In this document: positions 46,720 through 58,015 of the stretch, one piece after another | How positions within the stretch are numbered: the first letter of the stretch is position 1 | How the letters are laid out: the number at the start of each line of letters is the position of its first letter | Origin: Kuschelorhynchus macadamiae | Lineage: Eukaryota > Arthropoda > Insecta > Coleoptera > Curculionidae | Reading direction: 5' to 3' | Assembly: GCA_030620095.1 (NCBI GenBank) | Contig: JAUTXW010000143.1 | Span: 310,001-374,000 of the forward strand | DNA: 64,000 bases | Program-made: the position numbers and the translations under genes | Notes under the pieces: model-generated | The model's database searches: none | What the model saw: the letters and a program-made list of their open reading frames with translations, nothing else | What the model was told of the DNA's origin: nothing

Positions 46720-46744
46720 TTTCCCTTAATAATCTAATGCAGGT

Positions 46745-48730
46745 ACCCCAAAATATGCCATCTTGCCTTACTCAGGGAGTAGGTAACTAACCTTCTTCCA
46801 AAAGACCGAAGCAACACGCTCGATCCTTCTTAATATCACCTGTATAACTTTAAGGATATCGACATATTGTGAACTCAACAAAATAATATCTATACAACAA
46901 AAGGGTTGTGCTAGAGAATCTATGTGGTCATATGTAATCAAGCTTACGCTGAGCGGAGAAATCTCTTTATACTGGGTATAAAAAAGCGTTCAACTCTATG
47001 CCGCATGACTGGCTTGTCAGAGTATTAAAAATGTACAATGTCATCTCTGTATAATACATTTTTTAGAACATGCCATGTCAACCTGGCATACTTGACATCA
47101 AAAGTAAACTCTACCAATAAAAGAGGTATTTTTCAAGGTGATTCACAAAGAAAAAATTAAGTTAAACCATCTTTTATATATAGACGATTTAAAACTAATG
47201 GCAGCTACCAAGAACGGGCTGGATCGTTTGCTCAAAATTGTCGAGAATTTCTTTACAGATAATACAATGTGGTGTGCATTAGATAAGTGCAGAATTGTCT
47301 AATAAAATTATGTATAAGGAAGGGTAGGATTCAGAAGGATGGATTTGAGAGGCAAAACGGTTAGAGTATGGAAGCAATGCAACATGAAGATGCCTACAAA
47401 TATCTTGGTGTAAAGCAAGGGCAGTGTATAAATCACCGAGTAATAAAGGATGAACTGACAAGCGAGTTTACAAGAAGAATACTACAATTGCTAAAATCAA
47501 AACTTAACAGCAAAAATGTATCTAGGGCAATTAACATCCACGCTTGTTCTGTGTTTGGCTATTCATTTGGGATAATGAAAACTGACATCAATAATCTGCA
47601 GCAAAATATCACTCACAAAGGCCCAAAAACACCACCCAAAATGTGCCATAGAACGTACGACAATTCCTCAGCATCAAGGCGGAAAGAATTAATCAAAGCA
47701 GCTAGATCAACAAATCACCAAACTACGAAGCTATTTTGAATAAAAAACACGCACATCTGGCTTACATTGAATTTGTGATTCGGATCAGTCGCTTTACGCC
47801 TTTACAGCTAAAAGAGCTGCAACTCAACTCATCATAAACCCGTAGATGAGAAACTGAAGAGTTGGAGGGAAAAGTCTCTGCATGGCAGATATTTAAATGA
47901 GGTCAGTCAGGATTACGTCGACAAGATAGCGTCGAACTACTGGCTAACGTCGGGACGGAAGTTTTCTGAAACGGAGGGTTTCCTAGTTACCATACAAGAT
48001 CAGGTGACTTCAACCAGAAGCTATTTAAAATATATAACGAAAGATGTTACAGTGGTAAATGATAGCTGGTGGTACAGAAGGTTCGCTGCGAGTGAATAAA
48101 AGTTGAGACACGATGCATGATCCAAAATTCTGCACCAGTAGAGAGTGCCATATTATATGTACAACCCTGAGCCAATTTTAGAAATCTCTCTAATCTATCT
48201 AATCTAATCTATACAAGTTCTATTGGGACCGCACTGTTTTGACACACCAAATTAACATTTATAATAGACAAGATCTTATTCTTGTAGATAAAAGAGCAAG
48301 AAAAAACAACTTTGATAGAGGTGGCTATACCGAATACTTATAATTTACGTCAGAAGTATGCAGAAAAGATTGAAAAATATCGTGACTTAGAGAAACAGAT
48401 CAGGAGACAGTGGGGAATGAAGAGCGTCCGAACACTGCCTTTCATTATGTCACTAACAGGAGTTATCCCATAAGACTTGCTCCAGAACACCAACGACCTT
48501 GGCCTTAATTAAAGTCTTTTTCAGGCCATGAAAAGGCAGTACTTCTAGCGACATCCTGAGTAGTTCGCAAGTTTATGGGTAACTTAAAAACCGGTCACCA
48601 TATTGAACTCAATAACACGGAAAGGGCCCTATCAGAGCTCAATCCTTTTGATATGTAAATATCTGGGAAAAGCGAATGTTCCCCTCTGTTTAGAAAGGGA
48701 ATACGAGTGTCATTCGGCATTATTTAATAT
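46745..48730 (+). pseudogene. R4/Dong-like LINE relic with restriction-like endonuclease
   Basis: RT traces: LYWVxKK-type segment near 46970 (GYKKAFNSMPHDWLVRVLK), then HLLYIDDLKLMA with the catalytic YIDD at 47177-47188. An open frame 47368-47739 (AYKYLGVKQGQCINHRVIKD ... VSRAINIHACSVFGYSFGIM) is the thumb/connector typical of R4 and R2-like elements. Near 47880-48010 come WREKSLHGRYLNEV and ETEGFLVTIQDQV, and near 48220-48470 a restriction-like endonuclease end (LTHQINIYNRQDLILVDKRA, TLIEVAIPNTYNLR, LPFIMSLTGVIP). In the RPD...D/K motif Pro is Gln here. Frameshifts and stops break it throughout. It ends near a TAATAATTATAATAATAAAG stretch (about 48728-48750); R4-clade Dong elements are known to target TAA repeats. 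Confidence 0.78.
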
Positions 48731-48966
48731 TAATAATTATAATAATAAAGGCTTTTATTTGTACATGTTATCTTCGTACAAAAGGGCGAGATTCAGTTTG
48801 GCAGATACAGGTATCTGCCGATTGTTCAGCTACCCCAAAAAAAAAAGGTATTACTAATAACAAGGAAGGAAAAGAAAAATAACCTTATGACTAGGAAGAG
48901 ATTAGCTTATACAATATTGTGTTCTATAACAGCATTTAGAGCAACCATTCTAAATATTTAATTTGT

Positions 48967-49385
48967 GTTTATAGATTCCGAGGACCGATACCAATACCTT
49001 GACATTTTTTATAAAATGTTCAGTTTCTCGTACATATACTTTTCTATAGAATTTTATATGCATATCTATGCTTTTCTAATAATATTTTTATAAGTACTTT
49101 GCATGTGATTAGTTGTGACGCAGATGTAAAAAAAAGTTATTATATTGCTTTGAACCAATTTTTAACCGTCGTAAAAACTATGCGTTGTCCTGAAAAAAAT
49201 AATATTCCCTTCAATTAACCATGTAACCAGGAACAGGAGTCTGAAAAGGAATTATTAATATGATAGTAACCTTCCATATTCTATAAATGTGAATATAAAA
49301 TTCCTTAGGGAGTTATATGTAGGAGAAACCGAACATTTTACAAAAAATGTCAAGGTATTGGTATTGGTCCTCGGAATCTATAAAC
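48967..49385. repeat. Fold-back MITE, about 419 bp
   Basis: GTTTATAGATTCCGAGGACC at the left is mirrored by GGTCCTCGGAATCTATAAAC at the right. The arms pair for about 100 bp (TACCAATACCTTGACATTTT is shared). No coding potential. Confidence 0.85.
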
Positions 49386-49414
49386 CAAAAAATTGGCGAG
49401 TCTTGTTAAGTAGA

Positions 49415-49568
49415 GGTACTGCCAATACTGGGCCGGTACCCGTGATTATTTGAAGTTCTTAGTTCGTGATGTAAAGATTTTTGCAGATTGCTAATGCAAT
49501 CAAAAGCGAAAGTTAGAAAAGCATTCCTCTTTGATTCGATCTAATTCCAAGAACCATGATTTCTTAAT
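49415..49568 (+). repeat. Short hairpin-bearing repeat, copy C
   Basis: Contains GATTGC-TAAT-GCAATC (about 49486-49501), a 6-bp perfect hairpin, then GCGAAAGTTAGAAAAGC, and ends CTAATTCCAAGAACCATGAT-TTCTTAAT like copy A. The GAAAC of the other copies is GAAAG here. Confidence 0.5.
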
Positions 49569-50261
49569 AGTGTCAAATAATTTTATTAGTATTTTTTATT
49601 TTTTTTTGGTATCAGATATACCAGGATTACAGACAGATATTTCGAACTAAACGTGATACAGAAAGAAAAAAATTCCCACCTATAGGCTTTAATATCCGCT
49701 GTAAGAAAAAAATGTTTCACGTTAGTTCGTTCGTTCAAATACTAAAACGGTTTTTTTAGTATTTGATTGCAAATATTGGTCTTATAACAATACAGTGTTT
49801 CCTGTATAATATAAACGAGAAATCTTTCTAAGTCTATTGGACTTTTTGAAAAGTTTATTGTGAATGTTGCCCTGCTATCAGCTATCACCCCAAAAACTCA
49901 TTTCTGCCTCTATATCTATAGGCGAATTCGATAAATATGTATTTGGTTAAAACATTTTGGTTGGCAAAAATAAAAATACACAAAATGGCCGCCTTAATAA
50001 AGTCGGAAGGCGGTTCGGATCAGTGGAACAATCAGGATATGTTCTGTTTATACAGCCACTTAATAAAAGTTAGATTTTTTTATCAATCACCAAAAATTAT
50101 GAGCCCCGCTTGAACTAAAAGTCTAACCACTTATACAGTGTCATTTATTTAAATGCGGGCCACCCCTGTGCAATGAAAACTTGTTTTTTTTTTGTATTGC
50201 GATGACAAAAAAATTTATTTTGCAAAAATATTATAAACTTTTGTTAAAAATACAAGATAAT

Positions 50262-50440
50262 TAGTTATTACTTCCCTCGTGAGATTTTTTCAGATATTTA
50301 CGTTTAAGGGTCCCTAGATGCCGGAAAACATGTTTTCTCAATTCCGTCTGTCGGTAGGCATGTCCGTCCGTTCGCGGCATAGCTAAAAAACTACTTATCC
50401 GATTTTTTCAAATTTCAGTCTAAAATTAAGGGCCATGCGT
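50262..50440 (-). repeat. Dispersed non-coding repeat, tail only, reverse orientation
   Basis: The inverse of the family tail: TACTTCCCTCGTGAGATTTT, CTAGATGCCGGAAAACATGT, CGGCATAGCTAAAAAACTAC. Its inner side stops about 15 bp before the (TA)n tract. Confidence 0.8.
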
Positions 50441-50454
50441 GCGAAAAATTCAGG

Positions 50455-50651
<197 letters not shown>

Positions 50652-50696
50652 TTTATTGGTTTAATTTTTCTTTGGCCAGTGTGAGTATATATTTTT

Positions 50697-53229
50697 ATTT
50701 CAATTTTCTTGATTTAAGGTCAATTTAAAAACTTTACACATATACTTTAAATCATATATTTGCCCATGAACATATCATATCAGTATGGATGAAGAAATAC
50801 TAACTTACAACACAATCGAAGATTCATTGGGAAGAAACCCCGTAATTAATTTAAAAATTTATGAAAACTTATCAAGAAAGCTGTCCAATCAAAAAAATAG
50901 AAGAATTTTTCTACTACGGTGTAAATCAGAACAAATAACACTAACCTTTTTAAACTTTAAAACAGCACACATCAAATTCAAAATTGTAAACTTAGAACGT
51001 AAATTTTCAAAATATATTTTACCAAAATTTCACTTAAATGTGATTAACTTACTAATAACTGAAACTACCCTTCATATTAGGGAACTCAATCGAGAATTAG
51101 ATAGACTTAAAGATCAATTAATAGGATGTTTGCCGGAAAAAATAATTAATAAATTCATGCATCAAACATCGACAAATATTGAAAAACATTTTCAAAATAT
51201 AAAAGAAAAAAATAAAAATAAAATTATTGACCTAATCACAAAACAAAGGCTCTCAGCTCAAATCACAACAACAACATGGATTGAAAATTTAACAGATAAA
51301 CATATTCCGGATTTTGCAACAGATGTACTCAGCTTAGGTCCCAACTTTGCGGTAGAAATAAATAACGAAAAACAATTACCAACAGAAAACATAATATGTA
51401 ATATAGAAACAGGTATATACAATTTAAAAATGGAAGAAAAAGATCAAATCAGGGCAAAAACTTGCAATATAATTACTAATTTTAAAAACAAACTTAAAGC
51501 TCATAAAAACAACAATAATAATTTTTCTTCAAAAGTAACGAAAACTAAAAAATTCTTAAAAGAAAACCCTGAAATTAAAATACTTAGAGCCGATAAATCT
51601 AACAAAACCGTAATAATGCATGCAACAGAGTATTCTTATTGGATGATACAAAAACATACAAAAAAATTAAATCGGACCCCACAAACCAATACCAAAACAA
51701 AAAAAAAGTAACGAACTAATTGATTTTTGGGAAAAAAACAATTTATCTCTCCAAATACTGCTAAAAACCTCAAAATTCGAAACGCCGTGCCACCAAAACT
51801 ATACGGATTACTAAAACTTACAAAACAGAGGGATGCGCAATGGGTGCCTCCATATCAAGCGTTGTAGCACAAATAGTCATGGAAGACCTGGAAACATAAG
51901 TTTTAAAAAATCTGAACTTTGACATACCATTTTTTTACCGTTATGTTGATGATTGCATTACTACAATACCAGCAAATCAAGTAAATAATGCTTTAACTAC
52001 ATTTAATGAATTTCATAAAAGCTTACAATTTACAATTGAAGTCGAAAAAAATAACAGAATCAACTTTTTAGATTTAACAATACACCATATAGGCGAAAAT
52101 ATGAAAACTGAATTGTACACAAAATCTACTTGGTCTTCTAGATACTTAAACTATAAATCGAACCACCCAAATTCCCAAAAAAAATCCGTAATTGTAGGTT
52201 TAGCAGATCGCGCCATCATGCTCTCAGATCCTGAATACCGGAAACAAGCCTTAGAAAAAGCCAGAAATGCTCTAAAAATAAATAATTATCCCGAACAGCT
52301 TATAAATAAAACCATTAAAAGTAGAATGAACAAATTTTATAACTCGAACAACACAAAAAATAATCAGACTTCAAACACAAAAAAATTTATATCTTTACCC
52401 TTTATAAACGGCTTATCCCAACCACTTCAAAAATTATTTAAACAATATAATATTCAAACTTGTCACAAGGCTTCCAATCTACTATCAAATAATTTTTCCA
52501 GATTAAAATCCAAAATCCCAAAAAACAAAAAAGTAATGTTATTTATGAAATACCCTGCAAAGATTGCAACAGTGTGTACATAGGCCAAACTAGCCAATAC
52601 TTGGAAAACCGACTGAAGGGTCACAAGTATGACAAAAAAAAAGCGACGGCTCTAACAAATCATGAAAATTCAAAAAAACATACCTTTGATTATAGTCACA
52701 CCAAAATCTTAAAATCCGAACCGCAAACTAAAAAAAGAGAATTTTTTGAGATGGTCAAAATAGAAAAAAGCAAAAATGCTATCAACGATAAGAAGGACGT
52801 CAATAACCTGAGTAAATTTTATATTTCAATACTGGAATAACCACTGTGATGTCTTAATGTTTTAACATAATATGTGTATTTTAATTGTATCGATTTTTAT
52901 GTATATATGTGGAAATGTGACATCTTGTGCCGTTTTGAATAAGTCTACGTATTGAGGTAAGAAGGAAAATATTCATTTTCCATTTTTATAAAATTAAAAA
53001 TAAATGTACTTGCCTTAATAGTTTACGTTCTAAGGTAATACTAACAAGATAAAATATTAAATGTAAAAATACTAAATTAAAATTCTACGCCCTTCTCCAT
53101 TTTTAGATTTGAAAAAGACCGAAGTGCGGTCGAAACGTTATCTGACTACATCATGTTTATGGGCAAATATATGATTTAAAGTATATGTGTAAAGTTTTTA
53201 AATTGACCTTAAATGAAGAAAATTGAAAT
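50697..53229 (+). mobile_element. Penelope-like retroelement with 71-bp terminal inverted repeats
   Basis: The left end 50697-50767 (ATTTCAATTTTCTTGATTTA...) and the right end 53159-53229 are reverse complements with a single mismatch by eye (70 of 71). PLEs are known to carry LTR-like repeats in direct or inverted layout. Between them is a plus-strand PLE coding region with a C-terminal GIY-YIG domain. The 3' untranslated region has a perfect hairpin GACCG-AAGTG-CGGTC (53117-53131) followed by GAAACGTTA. (TA)n tracts lie on both sides. Confidence 0.85.
50785..52840 (+). pseudogene. Penelope-like RT/GIY-YIG polyprotein, internally deleted
   Basis: The first frame runs from the ATG at 50785 to a stop at 51711 (308 codons), with the family-typical WIENLTDKHIPDFATDVLSL and LGPNFAVE, then FLKENPEIKILRADKSNKT. 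Frameshifts at A-runs near 51705 and 51755 lead to AVPPKLYGLLKLTK (RT start). The frame then jumps directly at about 51825 to MGASISSVVAQIVMEDLE (about 51839-51892), so the central RT palm of over 100 residues is deleted; after a stop comes FFYRYVDDCITTIPAN, the catalytic YVDD box. Linker 52101-52560, then after another frameshift IPCKDCNSVYIGQTSQYLEN (GIY-YIG, YIG at about 52576-52584), ending at 52838. It cannot encode an active enzyme. Confidence 0.85.
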
Positions 53230-53234
53230 GAAAA

Positions 53235-53375
<141 letters not shown>

Positions 53376-53526
53376 GAGTTTCTGGTAAAGCGATTTTACC
53401 GATTTTTATAATTTATAATTATTTATTTATATACAAAATTACAAATGTACTAAAAAAGTAAGCAAACAAATAGTGTCAAATTTAATAAAAAAATGTTTAA
53501 ATTAAAATTCACTGGTTAATATCCAG

Positions 53527-53730
53527 GATCCAGTGGCAAAAGCTCTGAGAATCGGTATAAAGAATGTACAGAAACTTGTCCATGAAAAAAAACATAATTT
53601 ACTTCCGAAGAAGATTAAGAAATGTACACGAAAAAAACCAAAGGCAAAAGACCTAAGTTACAATACAAAAATGGATATTCATAACGCAATTTACGATTTA
53701 TACACATCAAATACTAATATAATCCTTTAG
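53527..53730 (+). pseudogene. N-terminal fragment of a Tc1/mariner-type transposase (second copy)
   Basis: Reads DPVAKALRIGIKNVQKLVHE, KPKAKDLSYNTKMD and IYDLYTSNTNIIL, then a stop at 53728-53730. It matches the helix-turn-helix part of the minus-strand copy at 54973-54302 but lies on the opposite strand. The two copies face each other with about 20 bp between this fragment's end and the other copy's C-terminus. Confidence 0.75.
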
Positions 53731-53750
53731 AAACTTTTTAATACTATAGA

Positions 53751-54973
53751 CTAAAAAATATCATCATCACTTAAAAAGTTCTCATCTTCTGAGTCGTCCT
53801 CAAATGGCGCAATGATCATTGGTGCTATTTCGACATCTAGAATTCGTTCTCGATTCCACCAATCCCATATTAATTTCTCCGTATGTTCCACAGATTTCTT
53901 CCAGTACTCCGGCGTAACATAATTTAATGAATCTTGCCAAACAATTTGCACTTCATCTGATATAAGACCATCGTTTATGTGTTTTTCGTAATATGATTTT
54001 GCCCCAGCTCATATTAATTTTATTGCGTTAAACTGGCAATGGTATGGCGGCAGTCGTAAAACCTCATGTCCATTTTCCCGTAATATTTCATCTACGGCAT
54101 ATATCGTTGGTTTTTTAATAGATTTTGCCATTAAAAGAAGTTCTAGTTCCAGCATATTGGGTAAAGGATTTTGTTTTTGTTTTATTAGCCAGTTATAAAT
54201 ATCACTTTTCTTCCAGGATGAAGTAGGTTGTTTATTTAAGATTCTGAAATGATAAGATGCATTGTCCAGAATGATTAAAGATGGAGCATCTAAATTTGGA
54301 ATCAGTTGTTTTTTAACCACTTTTCAAACAGTTCACAGTTCATATTATCATGGTAGTCCATACTTTTGGATGTTGAAGAAAACAGTAAAATTGTACCTGG
54401 GAGAAATCCTGTTGAAGAACCTGCATACAAAATGATGAACCATTTTCCCGTCCCACATCCCTTTTTTCTCTTGACACTTTTTACAGACTCGTCCTGCCAA
54501 GATTTCGAAGCACTTCCATTAGAAAATATCCAAGTCTCGTGTAAAAATACCACTTTCCTAAATTTTGAATTAACATTTTCCGTGTATTTCTTAAAAACTG
54601 GATACGCTGACGATTTTAGTCCAATTTCCAATATGCCTCGACTTTTTAAAGCTTCTTTTAAAACTTTAAGGGTTATATTAGTTTTTGATGTGTATAAATC
54701 GTAAATTGCATTACGAACATCCATTTTTACATTGTCACTTAAGTCTTCTGTCTTTGGCTTTTTTTGTGTACAATTCTTAATCTTCTTTGCATATATATGC
54801 TTTTTTTCGTGCACAATTTTCTGCACAGTCCTTATACCGATTCCCAGAGCTTTTGCTACTGTCTCCTGGATATTGGCCGGTGAATTTTCATTTTCGTAAT
54901 ATTTTATTAGATTTAATACCATTTTTTTCGCTTGTGGATGCAAAAAACCCGAAAATTGTTTTCTATTTCTCAT
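53751..54973 (-). pseudogene. Tc1/mariner-superfamily DDE transposase, near full length but catalytically dead
   Basis: Start ATG at 54973. The N-terminal helix-turn-helix comprises AKKMVLNLIKYYENENSPAN and VAKALGIGIRTVQKIVHEKK. The DDE domain has VFLHETWIFSNGSASKSWQD, where relatives have FLDETW: the first catalytic Asp is His (codon 54541-54539, one base from Asp). The second Asp is kept in IILDNASYH (about 54268-54242). The third acidic residue in FNAIKLI is Lys (codon 54020-54018), where relatives have Glu. A lost base in an A-run near 54315 shifts the frame and a TGA at 54011-54009 replaces an expected Trp. The C-terminus ends DDSEDENFLSDDDIF at 53751. I could not identify TIRs. Confidence 0.82.
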
Positions 54974-54984
54974 TTTGTCACTAA

Positions 54985-56150
54985 CCTGTCAATCTGACTT
55001 TGAAGTGACATCCCTCAAAGAGTTTTTCAACTGCTGGTATTTATATGTTTATCCTCTTTTTTTCATATGAAAATATCATAGGTTTATCTGATTCATCTTT
55101 CGGATTTTATGCGGAGGATATGATTACACGTAATAAAAGAAAAACAAAATTAAAAAGTTTGTCGTTGATAAATCGTATGACCCGCACGATAACACTGCTT
55201 TTGACTATACCTAGATGATATAACCATCGCGACAACAATATTTGACAAAAGGAGAATTAAAAGTTCGCTTTTTTTTTTAAACATGCAAGTGCCAAGTCTT
55301 GCGCATATAATATATCATATCAACTACAATCTTCACATTGCGCGTTTAAAACAGTTCCATTTTGTAACGCGTCTTACAAATTGGTATTTTAACATTATCT
55401 TGATATTAGGGAAATAATAATCGGGCTATTAAAATACTTTACAAGTTCTACTAAAAGCCGTATTACAATAAATTTAATGAGAAACGCATTTTATTTAGAT
55501 TTAGGTTTCAGTTATCGTACATATATAAAGTAATTAAACTTTTTTATAGTCTTACGTGACACTCAATTGCGCTTATGCAATAATAAGCAATTTATATTGC
55601 TTTTATTAAAGTTAATATACATTTAATTTCATTGTATAGATACTTATTTATCATGCTACATATTTGCTAGAAATAGGTCAAGCGTGAAGCTTAATACGGT
55701 AAAGATGATGGTCAATAAATTAGAATGCATGCTTTTTCTTTAAAGAATCTTCCTCTGAAATCTGAAACATCATGTGAATAGTGGTGGATTCTTCTGATCT
55801 GTACCGTGATGTGATTTCTCTCTATTTTTTAATGTTTTTCGCTAAAATTCTTATGACAATAAAAATGTATTCGTATTAAATTGTCTTAATACAATTGATT
55901 ATAAGTTTTGTTTTGGTATTACTTCTCTAGATATAACTTAAAAAGAAGAATATTGCCATTGGTGATAAATCTTTATAGTTAAACTTTTGAAAAGTGTTGA
56001 TTCTATATTAAAAATTCCTTCTCAATTTCACTAGTTTGAACTTTAAACCTAAGGAATCGTGATTCTTGGTTTTAAGGCGTGTCAAACTGAAATTACTTTT
56101 TGACATTTCGCCCCGATCTGTTTATTTTAGCGAAAATTTGAATGGAAGGT
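54985..56150. other. No gene recognised
   Basis: AT-rich sequence with no further recognisable coding or repeat structure. Confidence 0.45.
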
Positions 56151-56166
56151 TTTTTCTGCATATGTA

Positions 56167-58015
56167 CATGGTGTCCAGAGTTGGATGGATTTATGGGGTA
56201 TCTCGGTTACTTAGAAAGATACAGGGTTCCGATTTTCACATCACTATGCTACTTTTTCGTGAAATTTTCATAGCCCGCTTTGTTTCTAAGATGCAGGGTG
56301 AAATTGAAAATGCTGCATTTTGGGACCCCCTCGTGTCTTGGTTGTCGTTTAACTTATTAGAAAAGTAAAAAGTGGTTCTAAGGTAGTGTTTTTTACGTAG
56401 AATCCAGTGGTGTATTTTGATTTTTGCTGTGGATAGTCATTTTTATGATATGACTCAAAGTTTGGTTTTTTAAATGGGAAACCCTATATATTTTTAAATA
56501 TTTTGGTTTTGTTTTTTACAAGTGTTTCAAAAATATATAATACTCTACGTTTATTTTCAATATTGGGTCCAATATTAGCACTTATTGTATTAAAAAAATC
56601 AAAAAATCTTTGTAGGCAAAGGTGGACATTTGAAACTTCAAAAGTAGTTTATGTCACACAAGCAAACGTCTGCTGTATTTTTTTTCTATTTGTGTTAAAT
56701 CTTCTAATAACATTAGACTTCTCAACTATGGTAGATAATGCAATATTCGAAAATTATGAAAAATACGACATGCTCCTTACTTATATCCAGTTGGCTTCGA
56801 ACTAATCCTTGTCGAAAAATTATTTCTATCGGCGTTGTTAAATCCAGGGTTCAAACAATTTAAAAAAAATACAAGTTTAAACCATATAAATTTCATTTAG
56901 AGTATTCCAATTCATATTTGCCGATGTGGGACATGGTCATTAATTTTGAAAGAACTGTTATATGGTACCATGAAGCGCATTTTACCAGTGCCGGTATTTT
57001 AAATAGGCATAATGATAGGGTTTGGTCTCAAGAATTATATTTCCAAGTGAAAGGCATGACAGGTTTGGATTTAATGTTTTAGGCTTCATTCTTGGAAGCA
57101 AAATAGTCTATAAAATCTGTGCTGCTAATCTTACTGCAATTTCACACTTGGAGATTTTGGAAATAGTTGTGCCTGAAATAACCGAAAACGTTCCTTTGGC
57201 TTGACTCAAGACGAAGCTCTCGGTTATAACGTTCCAATAGTGAGGGACTGTCTAGACGCAAACTTTCCAAGCCACTGGATTGGAATCAGTGGACCTGTAA
57301 AATGGCTACCTAGGTCACCCGATTTATCGGTTCTGGATTACTTTTTGCGGGAATATCTTCAAAACAGTACTATACAGTATCAAACAATAGAAGAGCTTAA
57401 AAATCATGAGGCCTTCAGAGAGTTACAGCGGCGGCCAACAATTTGAACAATATTTAGAAAAAAATTTAGCTATTAATACTTTTATATTCATTTTTATATG
57501 TTTAATTATTTTTGTGTTAGGTTTTTAGCTTTTTTGATTGAATTAGTAGGTACTGTAATAGTTGTAAATAATTTAAGTTGCTAATAAGTAGGTATTAAAA
57601 ACTGAAAATCCAAATTCGTCTGGGCTTACTAAGTTTTTTTTTAATATGCACTTAATACTGGAAATAGAGTGTTATATGTTCTTGACAAGCTCCTAAGAAA
57701 ACAAAACAGAATATTTAAAAATATATAGGGTGTTCCATCTAAAAAAACCTAACTTTGGGTCATATAATAAAAATGCAAAAATCAAAATTTACCACTGGAT
57801 TCTAGTTAAAAAAACTACCTGAGAACCTATTTACTCTTGTGATAAATCTCAAAATGCACAATTTTCAATTTCACCCTGTATCTTAGAAGCAAACGGCCTA
57901 TTAAAATTTTAATTACGACATCTTTCGTTTCACAAAAAAGTGGTATGAAAACCGTAACTCTGTATTTTTCCAAATAACCGAGATACCCCTTAAAACCATT
58001 GAAATGTGGATACCT
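56167..58015 (+). mobile_element. Second mariner-type transposon with long (about 390 bp) TIRs
   Basis: The left arm (56167-56560) and right arm (about 57620-58015) are inverted copies. Paired landmarks: GGGGTATCTCGGTTACTTAG / its inverse near 57970, TAGAATCCAGTGGTGTATTT / its inverse near 57790-57815, ACCCTATATATTTTTAAATA / its inverse near 57715. The outer ends CATGGTGTCC and GGATACCTTA sit next to TA. A plus-strand transposase relic lies between the arms. Arm divergence is higher than in the 23-kb element. Confidence 0.8.
56720..57446 (+). pseudogene. DDE transposase relic of the 56-kb element
   Basis: N-terminal trace FENYEKYDMLLTYIQLASN (about 56743-56802), resembling the DUF4817 start 'EYADMLLVYGE'. 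Later come FTSAGILNRHNDRVWSQELY (about 56980-57039, 'FTxxGxxNxHNxHxW') and an open frame with IVRDCLDANFPSHWIGISGP and KWLPRSPDLSVLDYFLREYL (57228-57360), the conserved DDE-domain end. The 'DGAPAH' segment is lost in shifted frames near 57190. Several stops. Confidence 0.75.

Noticed and set aside
56066..56368. 100-codon frame at the left of the second long-TIR mariner
   Set aside because: It overlaps the inverted-repeat arm and has no transposase motif; chance frame.
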